Positions 1 through 9,158 of a stretch of DNA of 64,000 bases are shown here, piece after piece. The position numbers and the translations under genes were made by a program. Numbering within the stretch: position 1 is the stretch's first letter; every line of letters starts with the position of its first letter. Source of the stretch: Dietzia sp. B32 (lineage in GTDB: Bacteria > Actinomycetota > Actinomycetes > Mycobacteriales > Mycobacteriaceae); contig NZ_CP093845.1 in NCBI RefSeq assembly GCF_024732245.1, forward strand, positions 3,343,987 through 3,407,986, read 5' to 3'. A model generated the notes under the pieces. It ran no database searches. It saw nothing but the letters and a program-made list of their open reading frames with translations, and was not told where the DNA came from.

Positions 1-12
1 GTCCTCGCTCAT
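1..12 (-). CDS. Start of an unidentified downstream gene (partial)
   Basis: An ATG on the minus strand (bases 12-10) overlaps the alr stop codon in the ATGA arrangement that recurs across this window, and the frame stays open to the edge (Met-Ser-Glu-Asp). This suggests a gene translationally coupled to alr. Only four codons are visible, so no product can be named. In M. tuberculosis alr is followed by tsaE, but the sequence here cannot show that. Confidence 0.35.
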
Positions 13-1223
13 CCCGCGGACTCCCGCTCGGTGCCGTGCGATCCCCGCAGGATGTGATACTTCTCGGCCCGGCCACGCACCGCGGTGACCACCTCGTAGT
101 GGATGGTGCCGACCGTCCGCGCCCACTCGGCGGCCGTGGGGCCGCCGTCGGCCCCGTTTCCGAACAGGACCGCGGTGTCCCCCACCCTGACCGGCGGGCC
201 GGGCTCCGGGCCGAGGTCGACGACGAACTGGTCCATGCAGACCCGGCCGACGTTGGGATAGCGGTGCCCGCCGATCATCACGTCCATCCGGCCCGAGAGC
301 AGCCGCCACACCCCGTCGGCGTAGCCGGCCGCGACCAGGGCCACGGTCGTGTCCTGGGGGGCATGCCACGTGTGCCCGTAGCTCACACCCTGGCCTGCGG
401 CGAGGCGCTTGACCATGAGGACCTCGGCCGAGAACGTCATGGCGGGAACCAGGTCCACCTCGAGGCCCTCGACCGGGCTGAGCCCGTAGAGGGCGATCCC
501 CGGCCGGACCATCTCGAAGCCGTCCTCGGGACGGGTCAGGGTCGCGGCCGAGTTGGCGTGGTGGTTGACCGGGCACTCCAGGCCACGGGCGCGGGCCTGG
601 GCCACGCACTCGTGCAGACGCGCCACCTGCAGGTCGATCACCGGGTTGCCCGGATCGTCGGCGTGGGCGAAGTGCGCCATCAACCCCGTCACCTCGACGA
701 GCCCGCCGGCGGTCGCGGCGACCAGCCGATCGAGCACCGCCGGCCACTCCTCCAGCGCGATCCCCGAGCGGGCCAGGCCGGTGTCGATCTTGGGGGTGAT
801 CCTCGCCCGGCGCCCGGTCCGCCGGGCGGCCTCGAGGACGGTGTCGAGGTGGCCGGGGCTCGGGACCGCGAGGTCGATGTCCGCCTCCAGGGCCGCCCGG
901 ACGTCATCGGACGCCGAGTACAGCCAGGCGAGGATCTCGGCGTCGATCCCCGCCGACCGCAGCTGCCGGGCCTCGGCGAGGGTGGTCACGCCGAGGGCGT
1001 GCGCGCCCCCGCGCAGTGCCGCCAGGGAGACGGGTACGGCCCCGTGCCCGTAGGCGTCCGCCTTGACCACGGCCATGACCCGCGCCCCGCGCGCAGCCCG
1101 GACCAGGACGCGACTGTTGTGCTCGATCGCGTCCAGGTCGATCTCGGCGCGGCACGGTGCCGGGGGGACAACTGGACCCATTTCGTCAATTCTGCCAAAG
1201 AGCGCCACCGGTAGGCGATTCAC
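9..1223 (-). CDS. alr: Alanine racemase
   Basis: PLP-dependent enzyme that interconverts L- and D-alanine, supplying D-Ala for peptidoglycan. The PLP-binding motif VVKADAYGHG lies near residue 54 and the catalytic-tyrosine motif GVSYGHTW near residue 288; the length (404 aa) is normal for the family. The longest frame starts at a GTG (1223) overlapping the nnr stop codon as GTGA, implying coupling to nnr. An in-frame ATG at 1181 (MGPVVPP), closer to the usual family start, is the main alternative; neither has a strong ribosome binding site. nnr followed by alr is a common actinobacterial order. The call is certain; the start is not. Confidence 0.96.
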   Translation of the reverse strand: MNRLPVALFGRIDEMGPVVPPAPCRAEIDLDAIEHNSRVLVRAARGARVMAVVKADAYGHGAVPVSLAALRGGAHALGVTTLAEARQLRSAGIDAEILAWLYSASDDVRAALEADIDLAVPSPGHLDTVLEAARRTGRRARITPKIDTGLARSGIALEEWPAVLDRLVAATAGGLVEVTGLMAHFAHADDPGNPVIDLQVARLHECVAQARARGLECPVNHHANSAATLTRPEDGFEMVRPGIALYGLSPVEGLEVDLVPAMTFSAEVLMVKRLAAGQGVSYGHTWHAPQDTTVALVAAGYADGVWRLLSGRMDVMIGGHRYPNVGRVCMDQFVVDLGPEPGPPVRVGDTAVLFGNGADGGPTAAEWARTVGTIHYEVVTAVRGRAEKYHILRGSHGTERESAG

Positions 1224-2719
1224 GCCCCCCGTAGCGCGGAGATCGCCCCCGGTACGGCGGCCAGCAGGTCGGAGGCCCCGATGGGCGCGCCCGCCGCGCC
1301 GTGCCGGTGCGCCGCCCGCCGCGCGGCCTCACCGTGCACCGACGCGGCCACGACCGCCGGCCACGCCACAGACCTGCCGGCCCCCGTGCCACTCGCGAGC
1401 AGGGCGCCGGCCATCCCGGCCAGGACATCCCCCGACCCGGCCGTCGCGGCCCACGAGGAACCGACGTCCAGGGTGTACGTCGTCTCGCCGTCGTCGACCA
1501 GGGTGACACGCCCCTTGAGCAGCACGGTCGCCTCGATCCCCCGGTCCCTGAGGCCCGCAGTGAACCGGCGCAGGGCGCCGGGTCGGTCCGCGCGGTCCCA
1601 CCCACCGGTGAGCCGGTCGAACTCCCCGGCGTGCGGGGTGAGCAGAACCGACGCGGTCGCGCCGCGAAGAAGGACAGGGTGCGCTGCGACGCAGGTCAGC
1701 GCGTCGGCATCGAGCACGGTCGGCCGCCCCTTCGCGAGCACCGCGTCGATGTCGGACACCATGGCGGTCCCCGTCCCACCCCCGGGTCCCACCACCCACG
1801 CCTGGGCGGTGCCGGCCTCGGCGACCGTCGGGTGACACACCACCTCCGGCCGGGCAGCGACGACCGCCTCCGCCCCCGACCCGACGTACCGCACCATCCC
1901 CGAGGTCGCCGCGACGGCGGCCGACGCGCACAGCACCGCCGCCCCCGGGTACCGGTCGGATCCGGCGCGCACGGCCACGACGCCCTGGGTGTACTTGTCG
2001 TCGGCGGGGCCCGGCACCGGCCAGGAGCGACCCACCTCGCCCGGCACTGGGCACGCGACCGTTCCGGGCCCCGCCGCCGGTTCGCCCAGACCGATGTCCA
2101 CCACCTCGACGCGCCCACACACCGGGGAGGCGAACAGATGCGCGCGACGCAACACACCGAAGGTCACGGTGAGCGTGGCCCGCACGTGGGGCTCGTGCAC
2201 GGTCCCGGTATCCGCGTCGACGCCACTGGGCAGGTCCACCGCGACCACCGGGGTGCCGGCGGTGTGGAGCCGCGCCAACACCTCGGCGGCGGGTTCGCGC
2301 AGGGGCCCGGTGCCGGCGAGCCCGACCACGCCGTCGACCGCCACGTCGGGTCCTCGCCGCCCGGTCGCGCACACCTCGCCGGCGGACACGATGCGCCCTC
2401 CCGCCCGCCGGAGCGCGGCCACCCCCCGCGGGTGGGCACGATCGGGGTTCGTCAGGACCGCCTCGACCCGGCAGCCCCGTGCGCGCAGCGCCGCCCCCGC
2501 GTAGAGAGCGTCACCGCCGTTGTCCCCGCTGCCCACGACGAGCAGGACCGACCGGCCGTAGATGCCGCCCGTGATCTCCCGCAGGAGCGCCGCGGTGTGG
2601 TGCGCGACCCCCGCGGCGGCCCGCCGCATCACCGCGTCGGGATCCCCGGAGGCCTCCGCGGCGGCGATGAGGGGACGCTCGGCCTCACGGACCGCGTCCA
2701 CCGGGTGTGCGCGCCTCAT
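1220..2719 (-). CDS. nnr: Bifunctional NAD(P)HX epimerase/dehydratase
   Basis: Metabolite-repair enzyme. The N-terminal YjeF_N domain (about residues 10-215, glycine-rich motif GSGDNGGDALYAG) epimerises hydrated NAD(P)H. The C-terminal carbohydrate-kinase-like dehydratase domain (about residues 225-495, nucleotide motif AGSGDVLAGMAGALLASG) restores NAD(P)H using ADP or ATP. The length of 499 aa fits the fused bacterial form. It begins 36 bp after the glmS stop and overlaps alr by 4 bp, so glmS-nnr-alr could be read together. The ATG at 2719 gives a normal N terminus. Confidence 0.93.
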   Translation of the reverse strand: MRRAHPVDAVREAERPLIAAAEASGDPDAVMRRAAAGVAHHTAALLREITGGIYGRSVLLVVGSGDNGGDALYAGAALRARGCRVEAVLTNPDRAHPRGVAALRRAGGRIVSAGEVCATGRRGPDVAVDGVVGLAGTGPLREPAAEVLARLHTAGTPVVAVDLPSGVDADTGTVHEPHVRATLTVTFGVLRRAHLFASPVCGRVEVVDIGLGEPAAGPGTVACPVPGEVGRSWPVPGPADDKYTQGVVAVRAGSDRYPGAAVLCASAAVAATSGMVRYVGSGAEAVVAARPEVVCHPTVAEAGTAQAWVVGPGGGTGTAMVSDIDAVLAKGRPTVLDADALTCVAAHPVLLRGATASVLLTPHAGEFDRLTGGWDRADRPGALRRFTAGLRDRGIEATVLLKGRVTLVDDGETTYTLDVGSSWAATAGSGDVLAGMAGALLASGTGAGRSVAWPAVVAASVHGEAARRAAHRHGAAGAPIGASDLLAAVPGAISALRGA

Positions 2720-2755
2720 GATCGTCGGATCCCGATCGGTCTCAGACCCGGGAGG

Positions 2756-4612
2756 TCACTCCACCGTGACGGACTTGGCCAGGTTGCGTGGCTTGTCCAC
2801 GTCGTAGCCCCGCGCGGCTGCGACCTCTGCCGCGAACGCCTGGTACGGGATGGTGGCCAGCAGCGGCTGCAGCAGAGTGGTCGACGCGGGGATCGGGATG
2901 AAGTAGTCCGACAGCGGCCGGGCCACCTCGTCGCCCTCCTCGGCGATCACGATGGTCCGCGCCCCACGGGCCCTGATCTCCTGGATGTTGCTCACCAGCT
3001 TCGAGTGCAACACGCCGCGCCCCTCGATCGGCGGCATCACGATGAAGACCGGCAGGCCCTCCTCGATGAGCGCGATGGGCCCGTGCTTGAGCTCCCCTGC
3101 CGGGAAGCCCTCGGCGTGCATGTACGCGAGCTCCTTGAGCTTGAGCGCGCCCTCGAGCGCCGTCGGGTAACCGACGTGGCGCCCCAGGAAGAGGACGGAC
3201 TTGGCGCCGGCGAGTTCGCGCGCGATCTCGCGGACCGGGTCGAGGGAGTCCACGACCTTCTGGATGTCCTCGGGCATCCGCTCGAGCTGGCGGAACTCGG
3301 CCGCCACCTCGTCGGGGTACTTGGTGCCCCGGGCCTGCGCGAGCGCGAGCCCGACCAGGTAGTTGGCGGTGATCTGCGCCAGGTACGCCTTGGTCGAGGC
3401 CACACCGATCTCGGGACCGGCATGGGTGTACAGCACGGCGTCGGCCTCGCGGGGGATCTGCGAGCCGTTGGTGTTGCACACGGCCAGTACACGGGCCTTC
3501 TGCGCCTTCGCGTGGCGGACCGCCTCGAGGGTGTCGGCGGTCTCGCCCGACTGGGAGATGGCCACCACCAGGGTGGAGCGGTCGAGCACCGGATCGCGGT
3601 AGCGGAACTCCGAGGCGATCTCCACCTCGCATGGCAGGCGGGTCCAGTGCTCGATGGCGTACTTGGCGACCATTCCGGAGTGGTACGCACTGCCGCAGGC
3701 CACGATGAACACCTTGTCGATGTCCCGCAGGTCCTGGTCGCTCATGCGCTGCTCGTCCAGCACGATCCGACCGTCCTGGAAATGTCCCAGCAGCGTGTCG
3801 GCGACCGCCTGCGGCTGCTCGGCGATCTCCTTGAGCATGAAGTAGTCGTAGCCGCCCTTCTCGGCGGCGGCCAGGTCCCAGTCGATGTGGAAGGGCCGGC
3901 CCTCGCTGGGCTCGCCCGCGAAGTCGGTGATCTCGTACCCGTCGGCTCGCAGCACCACGACGTTGTCCTGGCCGAGCTCGACCGCCTCGCGGGTGTGCTC
4001 GATGAACGCGGCGACGTCGGATCCGAGGAACATCTCGCCCTCACCGACACCCAGCACCAGTGGGGTCGAGCGGCGCGCGGCCACGATGACATCCGGGTGG
4101 GCCGCGTGGCTGAAGACCAGGGTGAACGCGCCCTCGAGACGGCGGAGCACGGTGCGGCACGCGGCGACGAAGTCGCCGCCGTCGCGGCCCGACTCCATCT
4201 CGCAGCGCAACAGGTGCGCGGCGACCTCGGAATCGGTGTCCGACTCGAGCTCGACTCCCGCAGCCTCGAGCTCGGCGCGCAGCGGGGCGAAGTTCTCGAT
4301 GATCCCGTTGTGCACGATCGCGACATCGCCCGAGACGTGCGGGTGGGCGTTGCGGTCGCTGGGGCGGCCGTGGGTCGCCCAGCGGGTGTGGCCGATGCCG
4401 GTACTGCCGGGGAACCCGCCCTCACCCGCGGTCGCGAGGGCCTGCTCGAGGTTGGCGAGCTTGCCCTCCTTCTTCTCGACCCGGGAGTTGCCCGCGCCGT
4501 CGAGGACCGCGACACCCGCTGAGTCGTAGCCGCGGTACTCCATTCGCCGCAGGGCTTCGACGACGACAGGGAGGGCGGGGCGATGCCCGACATATCCGAC
4601 GATTCCGCACAT
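2756..4612 (-). CDS. glmS: Glutamine--fructose-6-phosphate aminotransferase (isomerising)
   Basis: Makes glucosamine-6-phosphate from fructose-6-phosphate and glutamine, the entry step of UDP-GlcNAc synthesis. The start at 4612 is fixed by the N-terminal nucleophile: Met is followed directly by Cys (MCGIVGYVG), with the class II glutamine amidotransferase domain over about residues 1-220. Two SIS sugar-isomerase domains follow, and the protein ends in the characteristic PRNLAKSVTVE tail; 618 aa in total. The open frame extends a further 27 codons upstream, but that would bury the catalytic Cys. No Shine-Dalgarno sequence is visible; a -10 element TACACT (4626-4621) 8 nt upstream suggests a leaderless mRNA. 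glmM lies 1 kb away on the same strand. Confidence 0.98.
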   Translation of the reverse strand: MCGIVGYVGHRPALPVVVEALRRMEYRGYDSAGVAVLDGAGNSRVEKKEGKLANLEQALATAGEGGFPGSTGIGHTRWATHGRPSDRNAHPHVSGDVAIVHNGIIENFAPLRAELEAAGVELESDTDSEVAAHLLRCEMESGRDGGDFVAACRTVLRRLEGAFTLVFSHAAHPDVIVAARRSTPLVLGVGEGEMFLGSDVAAFIEHTREAVELGQDNVVVLRADGYEITDFAGEPSEGRPFHIDWDLAAAEKGGYDYFMLKEIAEQPQAVADTLLGHFQDGRIVLDEQRMSDQDLRDIDKVFIVACGSAYHSGMVAKYAIEHWTRLPCEVEIASEFRYRDPVLDRSTLVVAISQSGETADTLEAVRHAKAQKARVLAVCNTNGSQIPREADAVLYTHAGPEIGVASTKAYLAQITANYLVGLALAQARGTKYPDEVAAEFRQLERMPEDIQKVVDSLDPVREIARELAGAKSVLFLGRHVGYPTALEGALKLKELAYMHAEGFPAGELKHGPIALIEEGLPVFIVMPPIEGRGVLHSKLVSNIQEIRARGARTIVIAEEGDEVARPLSDYFIPIPASTTLLQPLLATIPYQAFAAEVAAARGYDVDKPRNLAKSVTVE

Positions 4613-4620
4613 GGGCGCTA

Positions 4621-4626
4621 AGTGTA
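4621..4626 (-). promoter_or_regulatory. -10 element of a probable leaderless glmS promoter
   Basis: TACACT on the minus strand, 8 nt upstream of the glmS ATG. Transcription would start at or next to the ATG, which fits the absence of a Shine-Dalgarno sequence. Confidence 0.4.
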
Positions 4627-4672
4627 GCCACGCGGTCCGGGGACCCTGGCCCCTTCGTCGCCCCCGAGGCGA

Positions 4673-4678
4673 TACTGT
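4673..4678 (+). promoter_or_regulatory. -10 element of a probable leaderless promoter for the 4686 gene
   Basis: TACTGT followed by 7 nt and the GTG at 4686. It faces away from the glmS -10 element, giving a compact divergent promoter pair. Confidence 0.4.
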
Positions 4679-4685
4679 GGCCCTC

Positions 4686-5558
4686 GTGGCCAAGAAGACG
4701 AAGGAACTGCTCGACCGGGTGATCCGGCGCGGCCCCTACGGCGTCGACCGGGGTGACCTCGGTTTCACCGGCACCCCGGGGTCCGTGTTCGTGCCCCGCG
4801 GCGCCCCGTCACCGGCACCGCTCGTGGGCTGGGCCCACGACTGGACCAGGGGACCCGATCACTACGTCGACACCCTCAAGCACCTCGCGTCGTGGGGATT
4901 CGTGGTGGTCGCACCCGCCGCGGACCGCGGCCTGAGGCCCCACCACCAGCACTTCGCGGATCACTTGTCGGCCGCGGTGGAGGACGTCCTCCAGGCCCAT
5001 CTGGGTCGTGGGGCCGTCCGAGCGGACCCGCACCGGATCGCCCTGGCGGGTCACGGTCTCGGGGCCGGGGTCGCCGCCCTGCTGGCCTCCCAGCGCACCG
5101 ACATCGACGCCGTGGCCATGGTCTTCCCGACCGATACCGTGCCCTCGGCCGCGGACCGCGCGATGACCATCGACGCCTCCGCGCTGCTGCTGTCGGCCGC
5201 GGGTGGGGTCCACTCCGAGGACGCGCGCGACCTCCAGCGACTCTGGCGCGGGGACCTGGTGCACCGCCGGTTGGAGAAGGCGATCGAGACCGGGCTGGTC
5301 GAGCGCAACGCGCTGATCGAGCGGATCGGTCTGGCGGACCCGGACCAGCGCACCCACCGGGCGGTCCGACCGCTCCTGGCGGGCTACCTGCTGGCCGCGC
5401 TGACCGACGACGACTCCTACGCCGCGTTCGCCGATCCGGAGGCGGAGTTCAAGGGCACCGTCACGGTCACCCACGAGATGCTCGACGAGGAAGCGGACGA
5501 CGTGCTCGCCAGCACCCCGCCGTTGCTCAAGTTGGTCAAGTCCTTCACCGGTGGCTGA
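4686..5558 (+). CDS. Alpha/beta-hydrolase-fold protein, apparently lacking the nucleophile serine
   Basis: A 290-residue protein resembling the chlorophyllase/dienelactone-hydrolase type of alpha/beta hydrolase. It has an oxyanion-side strand (PAPLVGWAHDW, about residue 45) and a nucleophile-elbow region reading LAGHGLGAGVAAL (GHGLG at residues 122-126). The canonical elbow is G-x-S-x-G; here the middle position is Gly-124, so classic serine hydrolysis is unlikely. No signal peptide is seen. The GTG at 4686 is preferred because a -10 hexamer lies 7 nt upstream; a GTG at 4677 is the alternative. It lies between and opposite to glmS and glmM. The substrate is unknown; a structural or binding role is possible. 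Confidence 0.7.
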   Translation: MAKKTKELLDRVIRRGPYGVDRGDLGFTGTPGSVFVPRGAPSPAPLVGWAHDWTRGPDHYVDTLKHLASWGFVVVAPAADRGLRPHHQHFADHLSAAVEDVLQAHLGRGAVRADPHRIALAGHGLGAGVAALLASQRTDIDAVAMVFPTDTVPSAADRAMTIDASALLLSAAGGVHSEDARDLQRLWRGDLVHRRLEKAIETGLVERNALIERIGLADPDQRTHRAVRPLLAGYLLAALTDDDSYAAFADPEAEFKGTVTVTHEMLDEEADDVLASTPPLLKLVKSFTGG

Positions 5559-5584
5559 CGAGCGACCGGCGTAGCGGAGGCCCG

Positions 5585-5631
5585 GGGCCCGGCGCACACC
5601 CGCCGGCCCGGCGCGGGTGTGCGCCGGGCCC
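5585..5631. terminator. Bidirectional terminator between the hydrolase-like gene and glmM
   Basis: A perfect 18-bp inverted repeat: GGGCCCGGCGCACACCCG at 5585-5602 pairs with 5614-5631 around an 11-nt loop. It sits between two converging genes (stops at 5558 and 5639). There is no T-tract, as is common in high-GC actinobacteria. Confidence 0.75.
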
Positions 5632-5638
5632 TCCGCCG

Positions 5639-6997
5639 TCAGACCGCCGCGACCACGTCCGCCAGTCGCTCTGCGACCTCGCCGGCGAGCGTGGCGTCCT
5701 CGGCCTCGACCATCACGCGGACGAGCTGCTCGGTGCCGGAGGGGCGCAGCAGCACCCGGCCCGTGGCGCCCAGCCGGCGCTCCTCCCCCGCCACCGCGTC
5801 GCAGACCGCCTCGGACGCCACGACGGCGGCCTTGTCCTCGACCGCCACGTTGACGAGGACCTGGGGCAGCACGGTCATGACCCCGGCGAGCTCCGCGAGC
5901 GACTTCCCCGTCTCCGCCATGCGGGCCATGATGCGCAACCCGGTGAGAACACCGTCCCCGGTCGTGGCGTGGGCGGGCAGCACGAGGTGCCCGGACTGCT
6001 CGCCGCCGAGGCTGTACCCGCCCTCGCGCAGCCGCTCGAGCACGTAGCGGTCCCCGACCTTGGTCTCGGTGATCGTGATCCCGGCCTCCCGCATGGCGAC
6101 CTTCAGACCGAGATTGCTCATGATGGTGGCCACCAGGGTGTTCCCTGCGAGCTCGCCCGAGTCGCGCATCGCGAGGGCCAGGATCGCCATGATCTGGTCA
6201 CCGTCGACCACCTCGCCGGAGGCGTCGACGGCCAGGCAGCGGTCCGCGTCGCCGTCGTGGGCCAGACCCAGGTCCGCGCCGTGCTTGCGCACCGCGGCGC
6301 GGACGTCGTCGAGGTGCGTGGACCCGCAGTTGTCATTGATGTTGTAGCCGTCCGGGCTGGCGTGGATCTCGATCACGGTGGCGCCGGCCTCCCGGTAGGC
6401 ACGGGGCGCCGCCGCACTGGCGGCGCCGTTGGCACAGTCGACGACGACGACGAGCCCGTCCAGCCGTCCCGGCGTGGCGCCGAGCAGGTGCGCGACATAG
6501 CCGTCCAGGGCGTCCTCCGGCGTCGCGCGGGAGATACGGCCGATCGCCGACCCGGTCGGCCCGGTGATCACGCCGTCGGTGAGAGCGGACTCGATCCGGT
6601 CCTCCACGTCGTCGGCGAGTTTGTGCCCGCCGGCCGCGAAGAACTTGATGCCGTTGTCCGGCATGGCGTTGTGCGACGCCGAGATCACGGCGCCCAACTC
6701 GGCCCCGTGCTGCGCGGTGAGATGGGCGACGGCAGGGGTCGGCAGCTCGCCCACCAGCAGGACGTCGACCCCCTGGCTCGCCAGTCCGGCGGCAAGGGCG
6801 GCCTCGAGCATCTCCCCGGAGACACGGGGATCACGTCCGACGACGGCGAGGGGTCGGGGCCCGGAGCGCTGGGGCGACGGCTCGACCCCGGTCGCGAGGA
6901 CCGCCGCGGCGGCAGCCCCGAGGCGCACGGCCAGGTCGACGGTGAGGGTCCGGTTGGCGAGTCCGCGGACTCCGTCGGTGCCGAACAGTCGCGTCAT
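5639..6997 (-). CDS. glmM: Phosphoglucosamine mutase
   Basis: Converts glucosamine-6-phosphate to glucosamine-1-phosphate, the step after GlmS in UDP-GlcNAc synthesis. The phosphoserine motif [16 protein letters not shown] lies near residue 100, the metal-binding loop DGDADRC near residue 245, and the C-terminal phosphate-binding motif [15 protein letters not shown] is present. The N terminus [12 protein letters not shown] is diagnostic, and 452 aa is the usual length. It lies downstream of rplM-rpsI on the same strand but behind a hairpin, so it probably has its own promoter. Confidence 0.97.
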   Translation of the reverse strand: MTRLFGTDGVRGLANRTLTVDLAVRLGAAAAAVLATGVEPSPQRSGPRPLAVVGRDPRVSGEMLEAALAAGLASQGVDVLLVGELPTPAVAHLTAQHGAELGAVISASHNAMPDNGIKFFAAGGHKLADDVEDRIESALTDGVITGPTGSAIGRISRATPEDALDGYVAHLLGATPGRLDGLVVVVDCANGAASAAAPRAYREAGATVIEIHASPDGYNINDNCGSTHLDDVRAAVRKHGADLGLAHDGDADRCLAVDASGEVVDGDQIMAILALAMRDSGELAGNTLVATIMSNLGLKVAMREAGITITETKVGDRYVLERLREGGYSLGGEQSGHLVLPAHATTGDGVLTGLRIMARMAETGKSLAELAGVMTVLPQVLVNVAVEDKAAVVASEAVCDAVAGEERRLGATGRVLLRPSGTEQLVRVMVEAEDATLAGEVAERLADVVAAV

Positions 6998-7101
6998 GTC
7001 GTGTGATCCTCCGGGGATGGTGGGTCGCCGCGCCGCGGACGGTGGGCGTGAATGGCCGGGTCAGGATAACCCCGGCCGTCGGTGGAGTGGGGAAATGGAC
7101 C

Positions 7102-7135
7102 GGAGCAGGCCCCCGCAAAGGCAGGGACCTGCTCC
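7102..7135 (-). terminator. Probable terminator after rpsI
   Basis: GGAGCAGG (7102-7109) pairs with CCTGCTCC (7128-7135) around a GC-rich loop, about 20 bp past the rpsI stop on the minus strand. Confidence 0.5.
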
Positions 7136-7155
7136 GTTGTCGCGATCCGGGTGGA

Positions 7156-7698
7156 TCAGCGCTTCGAGTACTGCGGGGCCTTACGGGCCTTCTTGAGGCC
7201 GGCCTTCTTGCGCTCGACGGCACGGGCGTCCCGGGTGAGGAAGCCCGCCTTCTTGAGCGCCGGACGGTCGTCCGGGGCGTACTCGATGAGGGCACGGGCG
7301 ATGGCCAGACGCAGGGCGCCGGCCTGACCCGAGGGCCCACCACCGTGCAGCAGGCTCACGATGTCGAACTGCTCCTCGCGCTCCACGAGGACCAGCGGCG
7401 ACTTGACGAGCTGCTGGTGCACCTTGTTCGGGAAGTACTCCTCGAGGGTGCGACCGTTGAGGGTGAACTGGCCGGAGCCGGGCACGAGGCGGACGCGGGC
7501 GACAGCCTCCTTGCGGCGGCCGACGGCCTGGGCCGGGCCGGAGGCGATGGTCGCCCCCAGCTGGGCGTCGGCGTCGGCGACGTACTCGGTGCCACCGGCG
7601 TAGTCGGCCTCGCTGTAGTCCTCCGCGACCTCGGCGGCGAGATCCGCCACCACGTCGTCAGCGACCTCGGACTCGGGGGTGATGTTCTCGTCGGTCAC
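7156..7698 (-). CDS. rpsI: 30S ribosomal protein S9
   Basis: Small-subunit protein whose C-terminal tail reaches the P-site tRNA. The core starts near residue 50 ([18 protein letters not shown]) and ends in the typical basic tail [11 protein letters not shown]. An N-terminal acidic extension of about 45 residues, typical of actinobacteria, brings it to 180 aa. The ATG overlaps the rplM stop by 4 bp, so rplM and rpsI are translationally coupled, as is usual. Confidence 0.98.
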   Translation of the reverse strand: MTDENITPESEVADDVVADLAAEVAEDYSEADYAGGTEYVADADAQLGATIASGPAQAVGRRKEAVARVRLVPGSGQFTLNGRTLEEYFPNKVHQQLVKSPLVLVEREEQFDIVSLLHGGGPSGQAGALRLAIARALIEYAPDDRPALKKAGFLTRDARAVERKKAGLKKARKAPQYSKR

Positions 7699-8138
7699 TG
7701 GGCCACCTGCTTGATCTCGAAGGGCACGGGCTGCTGGGCGGCGTGCGGGTGATCGGGACCCGCGTACACCTTGAGCTTGGAGGCGACGGCACGGCCGAGC
7801 TTGTTGCTCGGGAGCATGCCCTTGACGGCCTTCTCGACGACGCGGTCGGGCCGCGTGTCCATGGCCTTGCCGAGGGACTGCGTCTTGAGCCCGCCCGGGA
7901 AGCCGGAGTGGCGGTGGTGCATGACGCGCTCACGCTTGTTCGACGAGATCGCGACCTTGTCGGCGTTGATGATGATGACGAAGTCGCCGGTGTCGGCGTT
8001 CGGGGCGAACTGCGGCTTGTGCTTGCCACGGAGGATGTTGGCGACCTGCACGGCGAGTCGACCGAGAACCACATCAGTGGCGTCGATGACGTACCAGGCG
8101 CGCGTCACGTCCCCGGGCTTGGGGGTGTACGTGGACAC
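7695..8138 (-). CDS. rplM: 50S ribosomal protein L13
   Basis: Early-assembly large-subunit protein of 147 aa. Conserved segments include the N terminus [38 protein letters not shown], and the C-terminal [15 protein letters not shown]. It is the first gene of the rplM-rpsI operon. The upstream 210 bp to the tRNA gene presumably hold its promoter, but I could not assign a convincing one. Confidence 0.98.
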   Translation of the reverse strand: MSTYTPKPGDVTRAWYVIDATDVVLGRLAVQVANILRGKHKPQFAPNADTGDFVIIINADKVAISSNKRERVMHHRHSGFPGGLKTQSLGKAMDTRPDRVVEKAVKGMLPSNKLGRAVASKLKVYAGPDHPHAAQQPVPFEIKQVAQ

Positions 8139-8329
8139 AGGCGATACCTCTGTCTGTCTAGTGGGCTGCCGGCCGGTCGGACGCCCTCCCCCTCGAACGG
8201 CGGCCGGTGGTGACCCGCGCGAGGTGGTCCACCGCCCCGCGAGGGGACGACATGGACGCCGAGGGTCAACGTTACCGGCCGGGGACCGCGCACTCCAAGT
8301 CGGCGGTCACGTTCCCCCGGGCCATCGGT

Positions 8330-8335
8330 TAGACT
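8330..8335 (+). promoter_or_regulatory. Candidate -10 element for the tRNA-Arg gene
   Basis: TAGACT, ending 13 nt before the first base of the mature tRNA, which is a sensible distance for a short 5' leader. The -35 region is not consensus. Confidence 0.35.
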
Positions 8336-8348
8336 CTCCCCGGTTCCC

Positions 8349-8424
8349 GCCCTCGTAGCTCAGTGGATAGAGCACGGCTCTCCTAAAGCCGGTGTCGGAG
8401 GTTCGATTCCTCTCGGGGGCACCA
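8349..8424 (+). tRNA. tRNA-Arg (anticodon CCU)
   Basis: A 76-nt cloverleaf with encoded CCA. The acceptor stem pairs GCCCTCG with CGGGGGC; the D arm is GCTC-AGTGGATA-GAGC; the anticodon stem CGGCT/AGCCG encloses the loop CTCCTAA with anticodon CCT, which reads AGG. The variable loop is GTGTC and the T arm is GGAGG-TTCGATT-CCTCT, followed by A and CCA. It converges on the following membrane-protein gene. Confidence 0.95.
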
Positions 8425-8459
8425 CCCGCACCGTCGGCCGCCGTCGGCGAGTCCGCACC

Positions 8460-9020
8460 CTACCGGCGGAGCGTCGCGGAGAAAGCGCTGGTCAACGCCA
8501 GGATCGGCAGGCCGATGAACAGGTGCACGACCGCCGCCGCGAGTCCGTCGAGGAACGGCACCGTGACGAGCAGCGGCAGGGCCACCGCGGCGACGATGAG
8601 CAACCCGACCGTCCAGGAGTAGAACTGCTGGGGATTGGCGGTGCCGATCAGCAGCAGGTACCAGAGCACCCCCGCCAGGATCGCCGCGACCGCCCCGTAC
8701 ACCGCGTACATGGTGGGGGTGTTCCCACCGTTCGCCCACTGGTGGCCGAAACGCGAGAAGACCGCCTCCACGATCCATGCGATGAGCCATCCCGCGATCG
8801 CCGCGACGAGGGCGGTCGCGGCCACGCTCCCGGCGAATTTGCCCACGTCGAGGGCGGGGCCACGGCGCGGCGCGGCGCGGCCGGCGTCGTACCCGCCCTC
8901 CGGCGCGTAGGCGTCGTCATAGGCGGGCTCGTATGCCCGGTCGTCGCCCATCCGCGAGTAGGCACGCGAGTCGGGTTGCTGCCCCATGCGTCGGGTCTGG
9001 TCGTCCTGTCCGGGATACAT
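8460..9020 (-). CDS. Four-helix membrane protein, DUF6069-like
   Basis: 186 aa. The first 60 or so residues are hydrophilic and rich in Tyr, Asp and Gly (cytoplasmic-looking tail). They are followed by four hydrophobic segments: VAATALVAAIAGWLIAWIV (about 70-88), MYAVYGAVAAILAGVLWYLL (about 108-128), a third around FYSWTVGLLIVAAVALPLL, and a C-terminal one through GLPILALTSAF. The pattern and the VFSRFGHQW motif after helix 1 resemble the DUF6069 family of actinobacterial membrane proteins; the function is unknown. The assignment rests on pattern recall only. Confidence 0.65.
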   Translation of the reverse strand: MYPGQDDQTRRMGQQPDSRAYSRMGDDRAYEPAYDDAYAPEGGYDAGRAAPRRGPALDVGKFAGSVAATALVAAIAGWLIAWIVEAVFSRFGHQWANGGNTPTMYAVYGAVAAILAGVLWYLLLIGTANPQQFYSWTVGLLIVAAVALPLLVTVPFLDGLAAAVVHLFIGLPILALTSAFSATLRR

Positions 9021-9081
9021 CTCTACCGCCTCCGAATCGGTGTGGTGCCCACCGAGGGTAGTCCCTCCCGGTCCACGACGA

Positions 9082-9117
9082 GGCCCGCCCGACCGTCCGA
9101 GGACGACCGGGCGGGCC
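9082..9117 (-). terminator. Terminator of the DUF485-actP operon
   Basis: GGCCCGCCCG (9082-9091) pairs with CGGGCGGGCC (9108-9117), with an inner CGTCC/GGACG pairing. It lies just past the actP stop on the minus strand. Confidence 0.7.
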
Positions 9118-9158
9118 GGGCGGGGTCCGCTGGGGCGGCCCCGTCGAGGTGAGGAACG

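Noticed and set aside
1301..4522. Very long open frame (over 1,000 codons) on the plus strand across nnr and glmS
   Set aside because: High GC leaves antisense frames open. The translation is rich in Arg, His and Gly with no domain, and both minus-strand genes are unmistakable.
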